Of a stretch of 64,000 nucleotides of DNA, positions 32,201 through 44,200 are shown piece after piece. The translations under genes were made by a program, and so were the position numbers. Under the pieces are notes generated by a model. That model worked only from the letters and a program-made list of their open reading frames with translations. It ran no database searches and was not told where the DNA came from. Every line of letters starts with the position of its first letter. Position 1 is the first letter of the stretch. The stretch comes from Ypsolopha sequella (lineage: Eukaryota; Arthropoda; Insecta; Lepidoptera; Ypsolophidae): positions 9,909,501 through 9,973,500 of the forward strand of contig OW203992.1 of NCBI GenBank assembly GCA_934047225.1, in the 5' to 3' direction.

Positions 32201-35200
32201 CTTTACAAATTAACAACAAAGTGATCCTATAAGGGTGTCATTTGTAATTTTGAGGTATGGACCCTAATCGAAAGCAGTAAAGTTAAATCAGGATCATAGA
32301 GGCTAAACTTCCGCCGGCGGAATTGCATAGAAGGAGTTATTCTTCCGCCGCCTGGCGGAATTTGTTTGTATTAACAGGAACCCGTTAAAAAACCGGCCAT
32401 TTTGCGCATGCGTGACAGAATCCTAAAGGAAATATATATGACGAAAGCCGCCGTACGGCGGACGTTATCGCTCCAGAATTCTCCAGATAAAACGTCCGCC
32501 GCCGCCAATCAGCTGTTAACTTTTATTTCATATTACTTCATTATATTTTTGAAAACACAAGGATTTTGAGCTAAACCGTAGTGGTTCCCACCCGAATAAA
32601 TAAAGCATTTTGAATTTGTAACCAGAGTGAATATACGAAACTAAAAAACTAAAACGACCTAAACGTCCAGGCTGGCTGCTTGTAATATAACTCAAATAAA
32701 AAAATAGTTGCTAATACTAATACTAAACATCAGGTGGAAGAGCTGATGCCGGGCTCGACTGTGGAGGTACCACCTCTTACTTGGAGGCCCCCTCGAAGTA
32801 ATTCGGGGGAGAGTAAGAGGACAGCTCATAGGCAAAAAACCAGGATGCCCACCATGCCTGGAACCGATATATCCATCCACCATAGCGGCAGCGGCGTCAC
32901 TGGTGCGAGGGTTCCGGCACCGCGCTCATCAACCCAGCGTGTGTGAGTATGGGCAATTCTTCCAGAATGACCGCCGGGGTGGCAAAGTCCTGGAAAGGCT
33001 TGGATGAATACTAAACTATACATTTTTTTTTGCAGGAACGAGGAAACTTACAGTTCGTGATAGTGGGAAATGCGCTTTTAACTATTATGGTGCATGAGCA
33101 ATTTCACCTCAGATAAAGAACTCTATCTGAGCATTTCACATTGTCGTGAACTTTTGGAAGTTGCAATTCCCACTATCACAAACTGTCAAGATTCCTTCTT
33201 CGTGCAAAAAATACTTTAAAAATACTTTAAGCCCAACTCGGCCCAAGTAAAGTGTTTATAGGCCAACAGATTATTTATTTTCTCGTAGCCAAAGATAAAA
33301 AGTAAAGTCCATCACTCGGGAAAAAAATACACTTCAATCCCTCGCTCCGCTCAGGATTCTACTCTTTGTGCCTCGAAGGAAATTCCCTTTTTTTCTATTG
33401 TTTTGTAATCTGCTATTTTTGTGTGTCCAGTACAATTATTTCGGTAATGCGCTTATAATGTATATTTTTGCAGGATACCTTGAACACTACAGTTCCGATC
33501 TTGTCTCCTGATGGACTATACATTTTGGCGCGCACCGACGTTCAACAGGTAAGAAATATCTCCCATAATTTATTATTGTAGCACAGATCGATCTTAGGAG
33601 AAACTAGATTTGCCTATCAACATATTAAAAAAGTCAATCTCGTGAGATCTCGGTATTAGCGAGATCTTGCACTTATAAAAATCTTTCGAAAAAATTTCGT
33701 TTCAACTACTAGTTTACAAAAAAATTAAAACAAGATGAAAAATATAAAAGTTAAAAAATGTTTAACAAAGTCTTCTATTTAGTGTAAATATATTTTGATT
33801 TAATATATTTATTTAATGTATTTGTAATATATTTATTTTTAGCAGTTTAGTTTGTTTATTTTTAATATTTCATAGGATTATTTAGTTCTTAACTTACTTT
33901 TTTAATTTAATTATATTTATTGTTTAATAAAATTGTATTATAGAATAAATATATTAAATATTTCATTAAAGAAATGTAGTTTAACATATTTCTAAAAATA
34001 ATTATATCATTCAGAAAGGTGTAACCATATTTGAAGAGCTTATTCAGTCAATGGTATAGAACAACTTTTACTATGGAACAAACCAAGTAACCCGAAAAAA
34101 AAATACTGTTTCATAGAAAAATGCAATGCCGCTCGGCCGAAATGTATGGAAGGGCAGATTTTTTTTGAGTTTTCGGCGTTGGCTCCATAGTAAAAGTTGT
34201 TCTGTACCATTGACTGAATAAGCTCTTCAAATATGGTTACACCTTTTTGTTACACGTTGTATAGCCTATAAGCTAGCTCAGCCGCAGACAAGGTTCCTTC
34301 TAATTCCGTGTATGCAGGCATCAAATTCAAATTCAAATAGTTTATTTTGCAAAGTAGGTATATAAAATACACGTTTCACAAGTCAATAAAAAAAAACATG
34401 TTGATGATTTTATGATGCAAAATGCAGGTATTGTCTTCTCAACCAAGCAAATCCAAAGATTAATCTTTTTTTAAAGCGAATCTTGTGTCGTCGATACGCT
34501 CGATAAAGCCCGACTCGGCCCAAGTAAAATGTTTATAGGTCAACAGAGTATTTATTGTTCAACTCTTTTTATCGCGAATTGTTAAAGTTTCGCTGAGCCT
34601 GCATCTGTAATATGCGCTGCCGCTTGATCTCTTTTGCGTGATCTCGCACTGATAACGATGCGTGATTGATCTTGCAATATTGGTCAATTTGCTTACTACT
34701 TGCTGAACGGTGAATGAAAACATCGTAAGGAAACCTGCATGCCCTAAAAAGCCCGTGTACGGCCGAAGTACAGCGATAAGGCTTACCACCTATCATGTTG
34801 GGATGTAATAAACGTCGGTGAAACGCGGGTGTACCTAGTATGAACGGTTTCTTGTATTTGATAGTCAACACACTCGGAACACCTCTGACACCCCCTCGGG
34901 AATTCATGTCGTGAGGATACATTTATATTTTATCTAAAAGTACTATTTTCAGGTGTACCGGTATTCGTTCACCGCTAGATACTCGCTATACAACATTGCT
35001 ACACAGTGAGTTTTTTAATTTTTAGATTTTCATCATACGCTTAAGGCGCTCTTATCCCAGAAGATCTCTGTCTTTTTCTTTACGTGTAAGGAGTAAAGAA
35101 AATAACCACACTTTTGTACTTTTTCGTTGTTTTTATCGGTTTTTAAATTGTTTAAAAATAAGGGATATGTTTATTAAAACCCACTTACGTGGTCGACCTA

Positions 35201-38200
35201 GAAAATTTAAAGAGCAATATTACCAGATTATGTTTCGTTAGTAAAAGAGTGCAATTATGTAAATGGCATGATTTGAAAGGTCTTATTACATGCTGTGTTC
35301 GTGAATTATTTCTATCGAGCAAAGTTTATTTGATCGTGTAACACATGCGTGGAAGACCTAGATAAAGGTTCGAACTATATTGCGTATTTTTTTTGGAAGT
35401 TTTAGACGATATTTGAAAGTTCTAGTTGACTTTGAAATTACTGATTTTGGGATAAGAGCGCCTTAAGCGAAACTTCGATGTCCGTCTGCCTCCGTCAATG
35501 GGGATCCACACAGCCAAATTATCCCTGTAGATGGCACTTCATTGATTCGGCCACGAAAATCTGTTATTTCAGTACATTGTTATGGATTTCCGATTAATTT
35601 CTTGGAATTATGCCTTTGCGTGCCATACCAAGTTGCTTTTATAATGGTGTTAATTTATTCCCGACAAACCCCGTGTTACAAATGAATAACACAATAACAG
35701 TAACAAATATATAACATATTGGAATACAGGTGATAAAAGGAAGTAAAAAAAAAACCAAGATATCGGAGAAAAACATCCACCATTCAACAACAAACAGTCA
35801 GATCGCTATGAAAAGGCATCCACCTTATTGTCATACCTAATTAAAAAAAAATCGTTTTGGTGGCCACTGATAAATAATATGCCAATCGATAGGAAATTAT
35901 ATTTCAAATCGAAAATATTCTGTAGTAAAATGTTGTAAGTGATATATTTTCAGAGATATCGGGGTATGAAAAAATGCAGAAAAAAATACATTTCAGCAAT
36001 ATGAATGTCGCTGAAAGTATACTGCTTACGACATTTCATCAAAGAGTATTGTTTGTAATTTGTTGTTCAAAGTATACTTCTTACGACATTTCATCAAAGA
36101 GTATTGTTTGTAATTTGTTGTTCAAAGTATACTTCTTACGACATTTCATCAAAGAGTATTGTTTGTAATTTGTTGTTCAAAGTATACTTCTTACGACATT
36201 TCATCAAAGAGTATTGTTTGTAATTTGTTGTTCAAAGTATACTTCTTACGACATTTCATCAAAGAGTATTGTTTGTAATTTGTTGTTCAAAGTATACTTC
36301 TTACGACATTTCATCAAAGAGTATTGTTTGTAATTTGTTGTTCAAAGTATACTTCTTACGACATTTCATCAAAGAGTATTGTTTGTAATTTGTTGTTCAA
36401 AGTATACTTCTTACGACATTTCATCAAAGAGTATTGTTTGTAATTTGTTGTTCAAAGTATACTTCTTACGACATTTCATCAAAGAGTATTGTTTGTAATT
36501 TGTTGTTCAAAGTATACTTCTTACGACATTTCATCAAAGAGTATTGTTTGTAATTTGTTGTTCAAAGTATACTTCTTACGACATTTCATCAAAGAGTATT
36601 GTTTGTAATTTGTTATTCAAAGTATACTTCTTACGACATTTCATCAAAGAGTATTTTTTGTTTGTAATTTGTTATTCATAATGTCTAATCTGTCAAGACC
36701 CCATTATTAGTTTGGAGTTCAGTTTTGTATTAGATAAGTTTTTGTTCACCTCAGTCACCAACTAGATGGCGTTGTGGGTATTCTACATAGCGATATCGAT
36801 TGTTCTTTAACATTACCAGTAGTCATTCCGAGTATCATTTGTAAATTAACCATGGGCTCTACCGCGTAATTCTCATTTGTATCAACTTCAAGCAAATGCA
36901 TGCGAAATTCAACGCGTTCAAAAGAGATGGCATGTTAAATGGCATTCGCACGTCGAATTTCAATCTCAAGTTGATGTTGATGAAAATGAGAATTACGCGG
37001 TAGACCCGCATATCAACCTCTTCAAACTCTCCATACACCTGGTATTATACGCTATTCATTATTACACGGTGTTTCATTTGGGACAATTGTTTATGGTTAG
37101 TTAGAGTTAGAGAAAAGCTATACGATGTAGTTAATCTCGTGTGCATGGCTGATGAAACTGCCGAAACAACCATACAACATCAACATAAAAAGAAAACTTA
37201 TGCTTTACGATAACAATGAGGCGTCGAATATAATCATATAATATACATAATTGAGTCATATAAAATCAAACCCGGTAATCTCCACACACTATCGGATTTG
37301 GTCTGTGAATGCAGAATTGGTGCTCTGTGGCCTGTGGTTAACAATTCAATAGAAAAACCCCTTTCGGTTTAAAATCGTCATTATTTGATAGAAATAATAA
37401 TTTCTCAAAGCAAGTGCTCGTAAAGGCCCACTTTTTATGCATCAAAACCGAACAGAAAGTCGATTATTTTGCCCTAGGGCTTTATTATTATTTTTTTTTA
37501 ATTTGTTCACAATGGTTGGCTAACCTGCAGCCTTTCCTGTGTACCCTAAATGTTATACTTTTTTCCACTGTTTAACGGCTCTGGATACAGTCCTTTTGAG
37601 CCAAACATAATTTAAAGTTTACAAGATTATATTTGTTTTATTTCCTCACACTATGCATTGAAAAACGTAGTATGATACACGGGCGTAATCGCCCTTGTAG
37701 CATAAACTACTATTAAAATAACAGTTTGAAACAATCTCCAACGTTTTTTGTTTCGAATTAGCCTCTATTGTCATTATAATAAAAATTAGAGTGTATATTA
37801 GTACTATTCATTTTTGCTGTTCCTGAACGTGATCACTCGAAATACTCGAATTCGGATTTATGTATTGGAGTTCGGAGTTCAGGTTCGAGTTACAGTGGAC
37901 CTCTCTTCATAACCTTGGAGTTAGTATCAGCGGTCCACCATAACTTCAACCAAGTAGTTACGTAGTTAGTGGCTGACGTTCCTGAACATTTGGTAAAAAT
38001 TCAGATTGTCGGGTTTGATTTTATAAGACTTGTTTTGTTACCTAGGGAAGCTACCCCTGTGGCAAATGACGCCCGCCTGCAGCTATGCATTTTCGGCGGA
38101 GGTCACTCGTTGGCCTATGTTCTGGACAACGATGTGTACTACTTGCCGGAGAACACAATAGAAGCCATCCGGCTGACCAGCGACGGAATCCCTGACGTCG

Positions 38201-41200
38201 TCTACAATGGGCATACTGACTGGGTTTATGAAGGTAAGAACCATCTCTATCTATAGAATAAAGCCGATTCCGAAGGTTTTAAGTTTAGTTTTAGTGCTGT
38301 CAAGTCTTAAATTTTTCCAAAGTAATTTAGCTTCTGTTCTTCACACTTATGAACTATTTTGCAAAGATGAAAATTTAGTTTTGACAGCACTAAAACTAAA
38401 GTTAAAGCCTTCAAAATCGGCTACAATGTATACATACAGTTCGCGTCAAACTTAAATGCATTCGAGTGAAGTTAGCTCCGGCGAGACAGATAGAGAGAAA
38501 AATTACTAGATAAACGAAAGAAAGAGATAGACGAACTTCAGAGGCGCATTCAAGATTGAACTGTACTGATATTGTACTCGTTAAACTGAACAAGTTTTCT
38601 GAAAAAAGTAACGGCCCAAAAGAAAAACGAGGGCAAATGTATAATTGTAATCACAAAAGTTAATTGTTTTCAAACCAGTACCATTAGTAGATTCCGGAGT
38701 GCACGTTGACTCTGCTTAATTTGACTTTAGAAAAGCTTTCGATAGAGTTAGTAGCGACATCCTGCTTTTATGAAGTTGGCAGCCGTCGCGTCGGCTGTAC
38801 TGGTACACACTTGAATTTTTTGCTGAATGTAATGAAGAATCGACAACAATTTGTTTAGATCGGAAATTATGTATCAAAATATATGTATTATTTTGTTTAT
38901 CCTGGCGTGAGTCAAGGAAGCAATTTAGGACCACTCGAGTTTCTCGCACTTGACCGTTTTATTTTTTGTGAAAGTGGTTCATCATCATGATGTGGGTTTA
39001 TTTAAAGATACCTGTCCATTTACTACCGGTATATTCGTTACCTGATTTTAGGACAAACTACGGTAGGGACAACGAGTGATGGCTCCTATGACAGATGCGT
39101 TTACAGATGGGGTGCATTTAACATTTCGGCTAAAAATAAAAATCTAGTGTACTCTCAACATTAGATACGTCATATGACATTCAACATAATAATACAAAAG
39201 GTAAATATGCCAAATCTGCTTTAAAAGTAACTATAAAACCTAGAAAGTGTCTGGTTTACAATTATATGGTTTGGAAACAGACGAAGCCGTAGGATTAGGG
39301 AGCAGAGAACCCTTTCTTGAGTTTAAAAAAAATTAGAAACTTTTGCTACAGTCTTTGTTTCTATAACAATTCTATTGCAAAATAACGGCAACATGAAAAT
39401 CGAAAAGTAATAACCGAAAAGAGCAGTACATCACTATCAACAATGAAGTATTACATCGTTTTAGTGACACTTACTCTTAAATAATTACGAAACTTGGTAG
39501 GCATTTAAACGTCATAGGTGCCATCGATTTAAGGTCGAGCTATGGAGCGGGCTATGCTTGGGATATCTCTGATGGATAAAATCCGAAACGAAGATATCCG
39601 TCAGAGATCGAAGGTGACCGACATAGCCTGCCGAATCAGTAAGTTGAAGTGGCAGTGGACTGGCCATATTTGTCGCTAACGTGATAACCGTTGGGGCCGT
39701 AAAGCATTGGAACGGAGACCAAGTACAGCAAAGCGCAGCGTAGGCCGCCCTCGTGCCCCCTGGACTGACGATCTGAAGGACGTTGCGGGTGGTGGCTGGA
39801 TGAGGAAGATTGAGGACCGCCAAGAGTGGCGTAATATTAGGGTGGCCTATATCCAGCAGCGGACGAATACGGGCTGATGGATGGATGGATAGAGGTGCCA
39901 TCACTTGATGCCCCTACTTTAGTTGTGCCTAGGGCAAACTAATTTCTGGGTTTTCACAAAAAAAAATACTACGAAGAAGTTTAAATACTGACTTGCTTCT
40001 GCGCTAGTTTGTCCTAAAATCGGGTTTGGTAGGTAAATTCAAATTCAAATAGTTTATTTTGTAAAGTAGGTATACATAATACACTTTTTACATGTCAGAT
40101 TTAATCTTATAAACATATATGTAATAAAATAATAAATGTACATGAACTAAATTAAAGATTTATTTAATTTATGTAGCAATATATAAAAGATTAAAATGAT
40201 AGGTAAAATCTATAATTATACAAGGTGAAATCCAATCAATCGCCCGAACCCACACCGTAGACCCGGCCAGGAACCAGGAACAAGGTTTAATGATCACCAA
40301 CCATCTTTTTTTAGGGTTCCGTACCCAAAGGGTAACCAACGGGACCCTTTAACTAAGACTCTGCTGTCCGTCTGTCTGTCCGTCTGTCCGTCTGTCACCA
40401 GGCTGTATCTCATGAACCATGATAGTTAGACAGTTGAAATTTTCACAGATGATGTTTATCTGTTGCTGCTAAAACAACAAATACTAACGAATAGAATAAA
40501 ATAAATATTTAAGGGGGCTCCCATACAAGAGACATGTTTTTTTGGCAGTTTTTATAAATAATGGTACGGAACCCTTCGTGCGCGAGTCCGACTCGCACTT
40601 GGCCGGTTTTTAACATATCAGTTACATAATAAAACTTATAACTATACAAATTACTTATATCTACTTTAACTAAGGGATAAGAAAATACCTATAAGACAGC
40701 AGGACATTTTCAATATTGAGTATTCATTACAGAGGACGTGATGTACACTGGGCAAGCGACATGGTTCTCGACCGACGGCTCGTATTTGGCGTTTGCCAGC
40801 TTTGACGATACAGAAGTTGAATCGTACTCCTACTATTATTACGAAGACAATATGGAAGGCGAAGACGGTCTGTACCCTAAGTTGGTGGACTTAAAGTACC
40901 CAAAGGTAAGGTTCAAAGTTGAATTAACATTATACCATTGCTGTTTAGAAACCCAGAAAGAAAAGTAAATCTGGATGTGACGAGTACAGGGGCTCTACTG
41001 CGTAATTCTCATTTGTATCAACTTCAAGCAAATGCATGCGAAATTCAACGCGTGCAAAAGAGATGGCATGTTAGGCGGGCGTCGTCGCACGTACGTCAAA
41101 TATCAATCTCAAGTTGATGTTGATGAAAATGAGAATTACGCGGTAGACCCACAGGTCCTCTAAAAAGGCCGTTTTGCATGAATCACATTATGATTCTGTT

Positions 41201-44200
41201 CTAATGCCGTCCTTTTTGCACGCGTGAAAAGCTCTGACTCTATCTAGATCGAAAGTGACCAATATAGCCTGCCGAATCAGTACGTTGAAGTGGCAGTGGG
41301 CAGACCATATTTGTCACCGATATGATGGCCGTTGAGGCTGAAAGGCGTTAGAATTGAGACCACGTATAGCAAAGCGTAGCGTAGGCCGACCTCGTGCCCG
41401 CTGGAACGACAACCATGTTGCGGGTGGCGGCTGGATGAGGACGTACAGCAAGTGCGGCGAAATCTAGGATGCAGTTGGCTTACACAGGCCGATGGATGGA
41501 TGGTATTGATGTCTTTCCCTTGGCCGGCTTCATACAAATTTCCGCTTACGTATTTCTACCTAAAATATTCATAAATATGTGTGTACTCTGTTACTTCTTT
41601 GAAGATTCATGAATATATTCATAAATTTCGTTTTCGTTATTCCAAGGTGGGTCGCACAAACCCGACGGTCAGCCTTCGTTTGGTCAATCTGACTGACCTG
41701 GTTGCCACCGGCTCCCTTGACTTCGAGACGCTAGAGGCTCCAGTGGAGGTCACAGAAGACCATATCCTGGGCGGAGTCATGTGGCCCTCTGACTACGAGA
41801 TCACGGCTCATTGGCTGAATAGACGACAGAACTATTCTGTGCTGAGCATTTGTAATACTGTCAGTGGAGATTGTGAGGTAAGAGTACAATCGGTCAAAAA
41901 CGGTAATCCTTATGGTATATAGCAAAGCGTTAAGGCTGTAAGAGCTGCGAAAGTGCTCGCACTTAAAAAATAATCATTACTTACTTACAATTCATTATTA
42001 TTGAAAGTCTGCTCAATTAAATGCCTAGAAATAACAATGAACTATTTTTATACAGCGAAGTTTTCAGAAATAAGGTATATTTATAGCTAAATTTCTATCT
42101 AATAATTTAATTATTTATTTAATTGCAAAATAGTATATTACGATACGAGAGCGAGGAAACGTTTTCTGACGAGTGTGAGTTTGCGGCACGAGCCGAAGGC
42201 GAGTGCTGCAATCACACGAGTCGAGAAAAAGTTTCTCGCACGAGTTTCGTATAATTTTTTAAAGCACAAGTGCGGAAAATGCCGACTTTACGCACGCGGC
42301 GGTCATTTTACGCACAGTGTGCTATAAACATAATTACATGACAGAAACCCATTTCGTAATTAATTGCATCACTTAAAACTGTATAAAATCTTCCACGTAT
42401 AAGACGTTAACCTGCACCTCCACCAAACTCATAACATCACTGGACGAGGATTATTTGATGGGAATCATTTTCTTAAACATTTCAGTAATATTTTCACACA
42501 ATCCAAAATATGCTCTAAATTTTAGGGACACATATGTCATAGAAAGCAAAATACCCTCTTGCGCCATCTACCACTTTGGTGCGGAAATATCTTCGTTGAA
42601 AAGTGTTTGTTTACTGTTTAGTACCTATCCCCTACGCACCCTTCATTCCTCGTCGAAGCTCCGAGTACGCAGTTATTGCGACGCCCCGTCTGAAACTTCA
42701 AGCTTACCTTTCGTGTTGGCCCGAACTGTACTTGACACTGACTTACGTCATGACTATCCGCGGTGTAACAAGTGATTTAAATTTGAAATTATTTGTAGAC
42801 GGACATCCGCGAGCAGCCCAACGGCTGGGTGCCGATCACGATGCCTCAGTTCAGTTCCAACGGAGACTTCTTCATGTCCCTGCGCTGGTCTCCAGAGCAG
42901 ACCGACGGTAACATCTGGCAGCATCTGTACATGAGCATCAGGGACAATGGGACCATTGTGTCCAGCTCCATCACGCCTGGCGCTTTCACTGTCGATACCT
43001 TCGTCGGAATGGATGAGGAGAATGATTTTTAGTAAGTGTTTTGTTCAACATATCAAAATACAAGATTTTAGGTTTACATCGCTTACATTATAGGAGTATG
43101 GGAGTCACTGTGGATACTTTTTATATTTTTCCGAAATTACAGCAAAATTCCATGACCATTATATACTCCCGTGACCATTTTATGCATTTTTTACGCAGTG
43201 ACATGTTTGTATTTTTTTATTCAAATTAGTTTATTTATATATATAATAAAGCCGATTCTGAAGGCTTTAACTTTAGTTTTAGTGCTGTCAAGACTTAATT
43301 TTTTCCAAAGTAATTTAGCTTCTGTTCTTCACACTTATGAACTATTTTGCAACAATGAAAATTTAATTTTGACAGCACTATAACTAAAGTTAAAGCCTTC
43401 AGAATCGGCTTTATTATATACTTCATAAAATAACATGCGAGTTAATGTCAGATGTATTTCGGGCCCTATCCTGGGTCTGGCAGTCACATGCTATAAAAAC
43501 TACATTAATTCAAATTATTCACTTTTACTAAATTTTTTGATATAACGCTTGGAATCCTACTTGCACATGACCGGTTTTATTTTGGGTGTCCCCTCAAAAA
43601 TGATAACTACCATAAATAAATGTTTTAAATATACATTATTATTATCCACACTTACAGCTACTACACGCGCACAATCACGAACGAGCCGTGGCGGCGGCAC
43701 GTGTATGTGACGGGCGCGCGCGACGCCTGCATCAGTTGCGACATAGTTCTACCGGACGGGGGGCCATGCTCGTACGCCGCGGCGACGCTCAGCACACAGG
43801 GCTCATATATGAGCATCACTTGTTCCTCGCCGAGCGAGCCTAGTGCCACCTATGTCTTTGATCCAAAGGTTTGTCATTCTGTGTCCACGTGTATGTGACG
43901 GGCGCCCGCGACGCCTCCATCAGCTGCGACATAGTTCTATCGGACGGAGGGCCCTGCTCGTGGGCTGCCGTGGCGCTCAGCGCGCAGGGCTCGTGCATGA
44001 GCGTCACTTGTTCCTCGCCGAGTGAGCCCAGTGCCACCTGCATCTTTGATCCAAAGGTTTGTCATTCTTTGGCCACGTGTACGTAACGGGCGCCCGCGAC
44101 GCCTGCATCAGCTGCGGCATTGTTCTACCGGACGAGGAGCCCTGCTCGTGGGCTGCCGTGGCGCTCAGCGCGCAGGGCTCGTACATGAGCATCACTTGTT

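Noticed and set aside
32734..32946. 70-codon Pro/Ser/Arg-rich frame
   Set aside because: It lies in a DPP4 intron among repeats, with no recognisable family. It could be transposon debris but not a supported gene.
36014..36682. CRISPR-like regular array
   Set aside because: No variable spacers; the whole 55-bp unit repeats, and the DNA is from an animal. It is a minisatellite.
42455..42911. Two overlapping frames of about 100 codons before DPP4 exon 9
   Set aside because: The second runs into exon 9 in the wrong frame; exon 9 is fixed by phase and by the match to DPP4.
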